A stretch of 15,047 bases of DNA from Gammaproteobacteria bacterium (GTDB lineage: Bacteria; Pseudomonadota; Gammaproteobacteria; Pseudomonadales; Halieaceae): positions 1 through 15,047 of the forward strand of contig JAAEZV010000017.1 in the NCBI GenBank assembly GCA_018222695.1, in the 5' to 3' direction. Below, piece after piece: positions 14,731-15,047 of this stretch. The notes below the pieces were generated by a model. It saw only the letters and a program-made list of their open reading frames with translations, was not told where the DNA came from and did no database searches. A program made the position numbers and the translations under genes. Positions within the stretch are counted from its first letter, which is position 1. Each line of letters opens with the position of its first letter.

Positions 14731-15047
14731 TCACTGACGCTTGCGGTAAATGAGGTCCTGTATGACATGCCCCAACCGCTCGCCACGCGCCTCAAATTTG
14801 GTAGGGGTTCGGTAATTTGGTCGAGGCACCGGCGTGGCGGGTGCGCCCGCGGTATTCACGAGCAGCGGCTCGCTATCCAGCACTTCAAACATGTGCTCAG
14901 CATAGGGCGCCCAATCAGTGGCGAGATGCAGATAGCCGTCTGCCCGTAACAGCGTTGCCAGCTCTTGGACCAGCTTGGGCTGAATCAATCGTCGCTTGTG
15001 GTGGCGCTTTTTATGCCAAGGGTCGGGAAAGAAAATGTGGATGCCGT
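14731..15047 (-). CDS. trmB: tRNA (guanosine(46)-N7)-methyltransferase, C-terminal part
   Basis: TrmB uses SAM to form m7G46 in the tRNA variable loop. The frame runs off the right edge, so about the first half is missing; 105 codons are visible. The sequence begins in the conserved [18 protein letters not shown] motif, continues [26 protein letters not shown] and ends with the family C-terminus [30 protein letters not shown] at 14988 is internal and not a start. There is an insertion-like [12 protein letters not shown] where relatives are variable. It converges with hemW. Confidence 0.95.
   Translation of the reverse strand, partial: GIHIFFPDPWHKKRHHKRRLIQPKLVQELATLLRADGYLHLATDWAPYAEHMFEVLDSEPLLVNTAGAPATPVPRPNYRTPTKFEARGERLGHVIQDLIYRKRQ

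Noticed and set aside
1..15047. Mobile elements, CRISPR arrays, defence genes, tRNA or rRNA genes
   Set aside because: No transposase or integrase motifs, regularly spaced repeats or RNA gene signatures were seen; almost all sequence is accounted for by conserved housekeeping genes.

Overview
This looks like an ordinary core chromosomal segment of a free-living gammaproteobacterium. The base composition is moderately high in GC, and nearly every protein reads as a close relative of Pseudomonas-type housekeeping proteins. The gene order (ahcY, rsmE, gshB, tonB, yqgE, ruvX, pilT, yggS, proC, yggT, metX, metW, DUF4426, rdgB, hemW, trmB) is a compressed version of the arrangement I recall from Pseudomonas and its relatives. 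A marine gammaproteobacterium of the Halieaceae/Cellvibrionales type is my guess, but the sequence alone cannot fix the genus. I see no IS element, phage gene, CRISPR array, tRNA or rRNA.

Layout. Positions 1-2450 hold the end of metK and all of ahcY on the plus strand: SAM synthesis followed by SAH removal, 25 bp apart. A 138-bp gap with two hairpins leads to rsmE (2589-3329, 16S rRNA m3U1498 methyltransferase). A membrane-anchored HSL-type alpha/beta hydrolase lies on the minus strand (3420-4736). Just past its stop is a short stretch that reads like the abandoned C-terminus of an amidohydrolase. Positions 4844-7486 form a tight plus-strand operon: gshB, a TonB3-like protein, yqgE and ruvX. 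ruvX converges with pilT (7490-8530, minus) across 3 bp.

From 8592 to 14647 there is a compact plus-strand run of eight genes: yggS, proC, yggT, metX, metW, a secreted DUF4426 protein, rdgB and hemW. Most junctions overlap or are a few bases apart. It combines PLP homeostasis, proline synthesis, a YggT membrane protein, acylation of homoserine for methionine synthesis, nucleotide-pool cleaning and haem delivery. hemW converges with trmB, which runs off the right edge.

How the genes work together. Methionine and SAM metabolism frames the window: MetX/MetW commit homoserine to methionine, MetK makes SAM, RsmE, TrmB and HemW are SAM-dependent, and AhcY removes the SAH product. The TonB3-like gene and pilT share a connection to type IV pili as relics of a larger pilus locus. 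The chp chemosensory genes and pilU that usually accompany them in Pseudomonas are missing here.

I found no convincing undescribed system. The observations most worth checking are the amidohydrolase remnant, the long hairpin after ahcY, the possibly leaderless yggS, and the membrane-anchored esterase inserted where pilus-regulatory genes usually lie.
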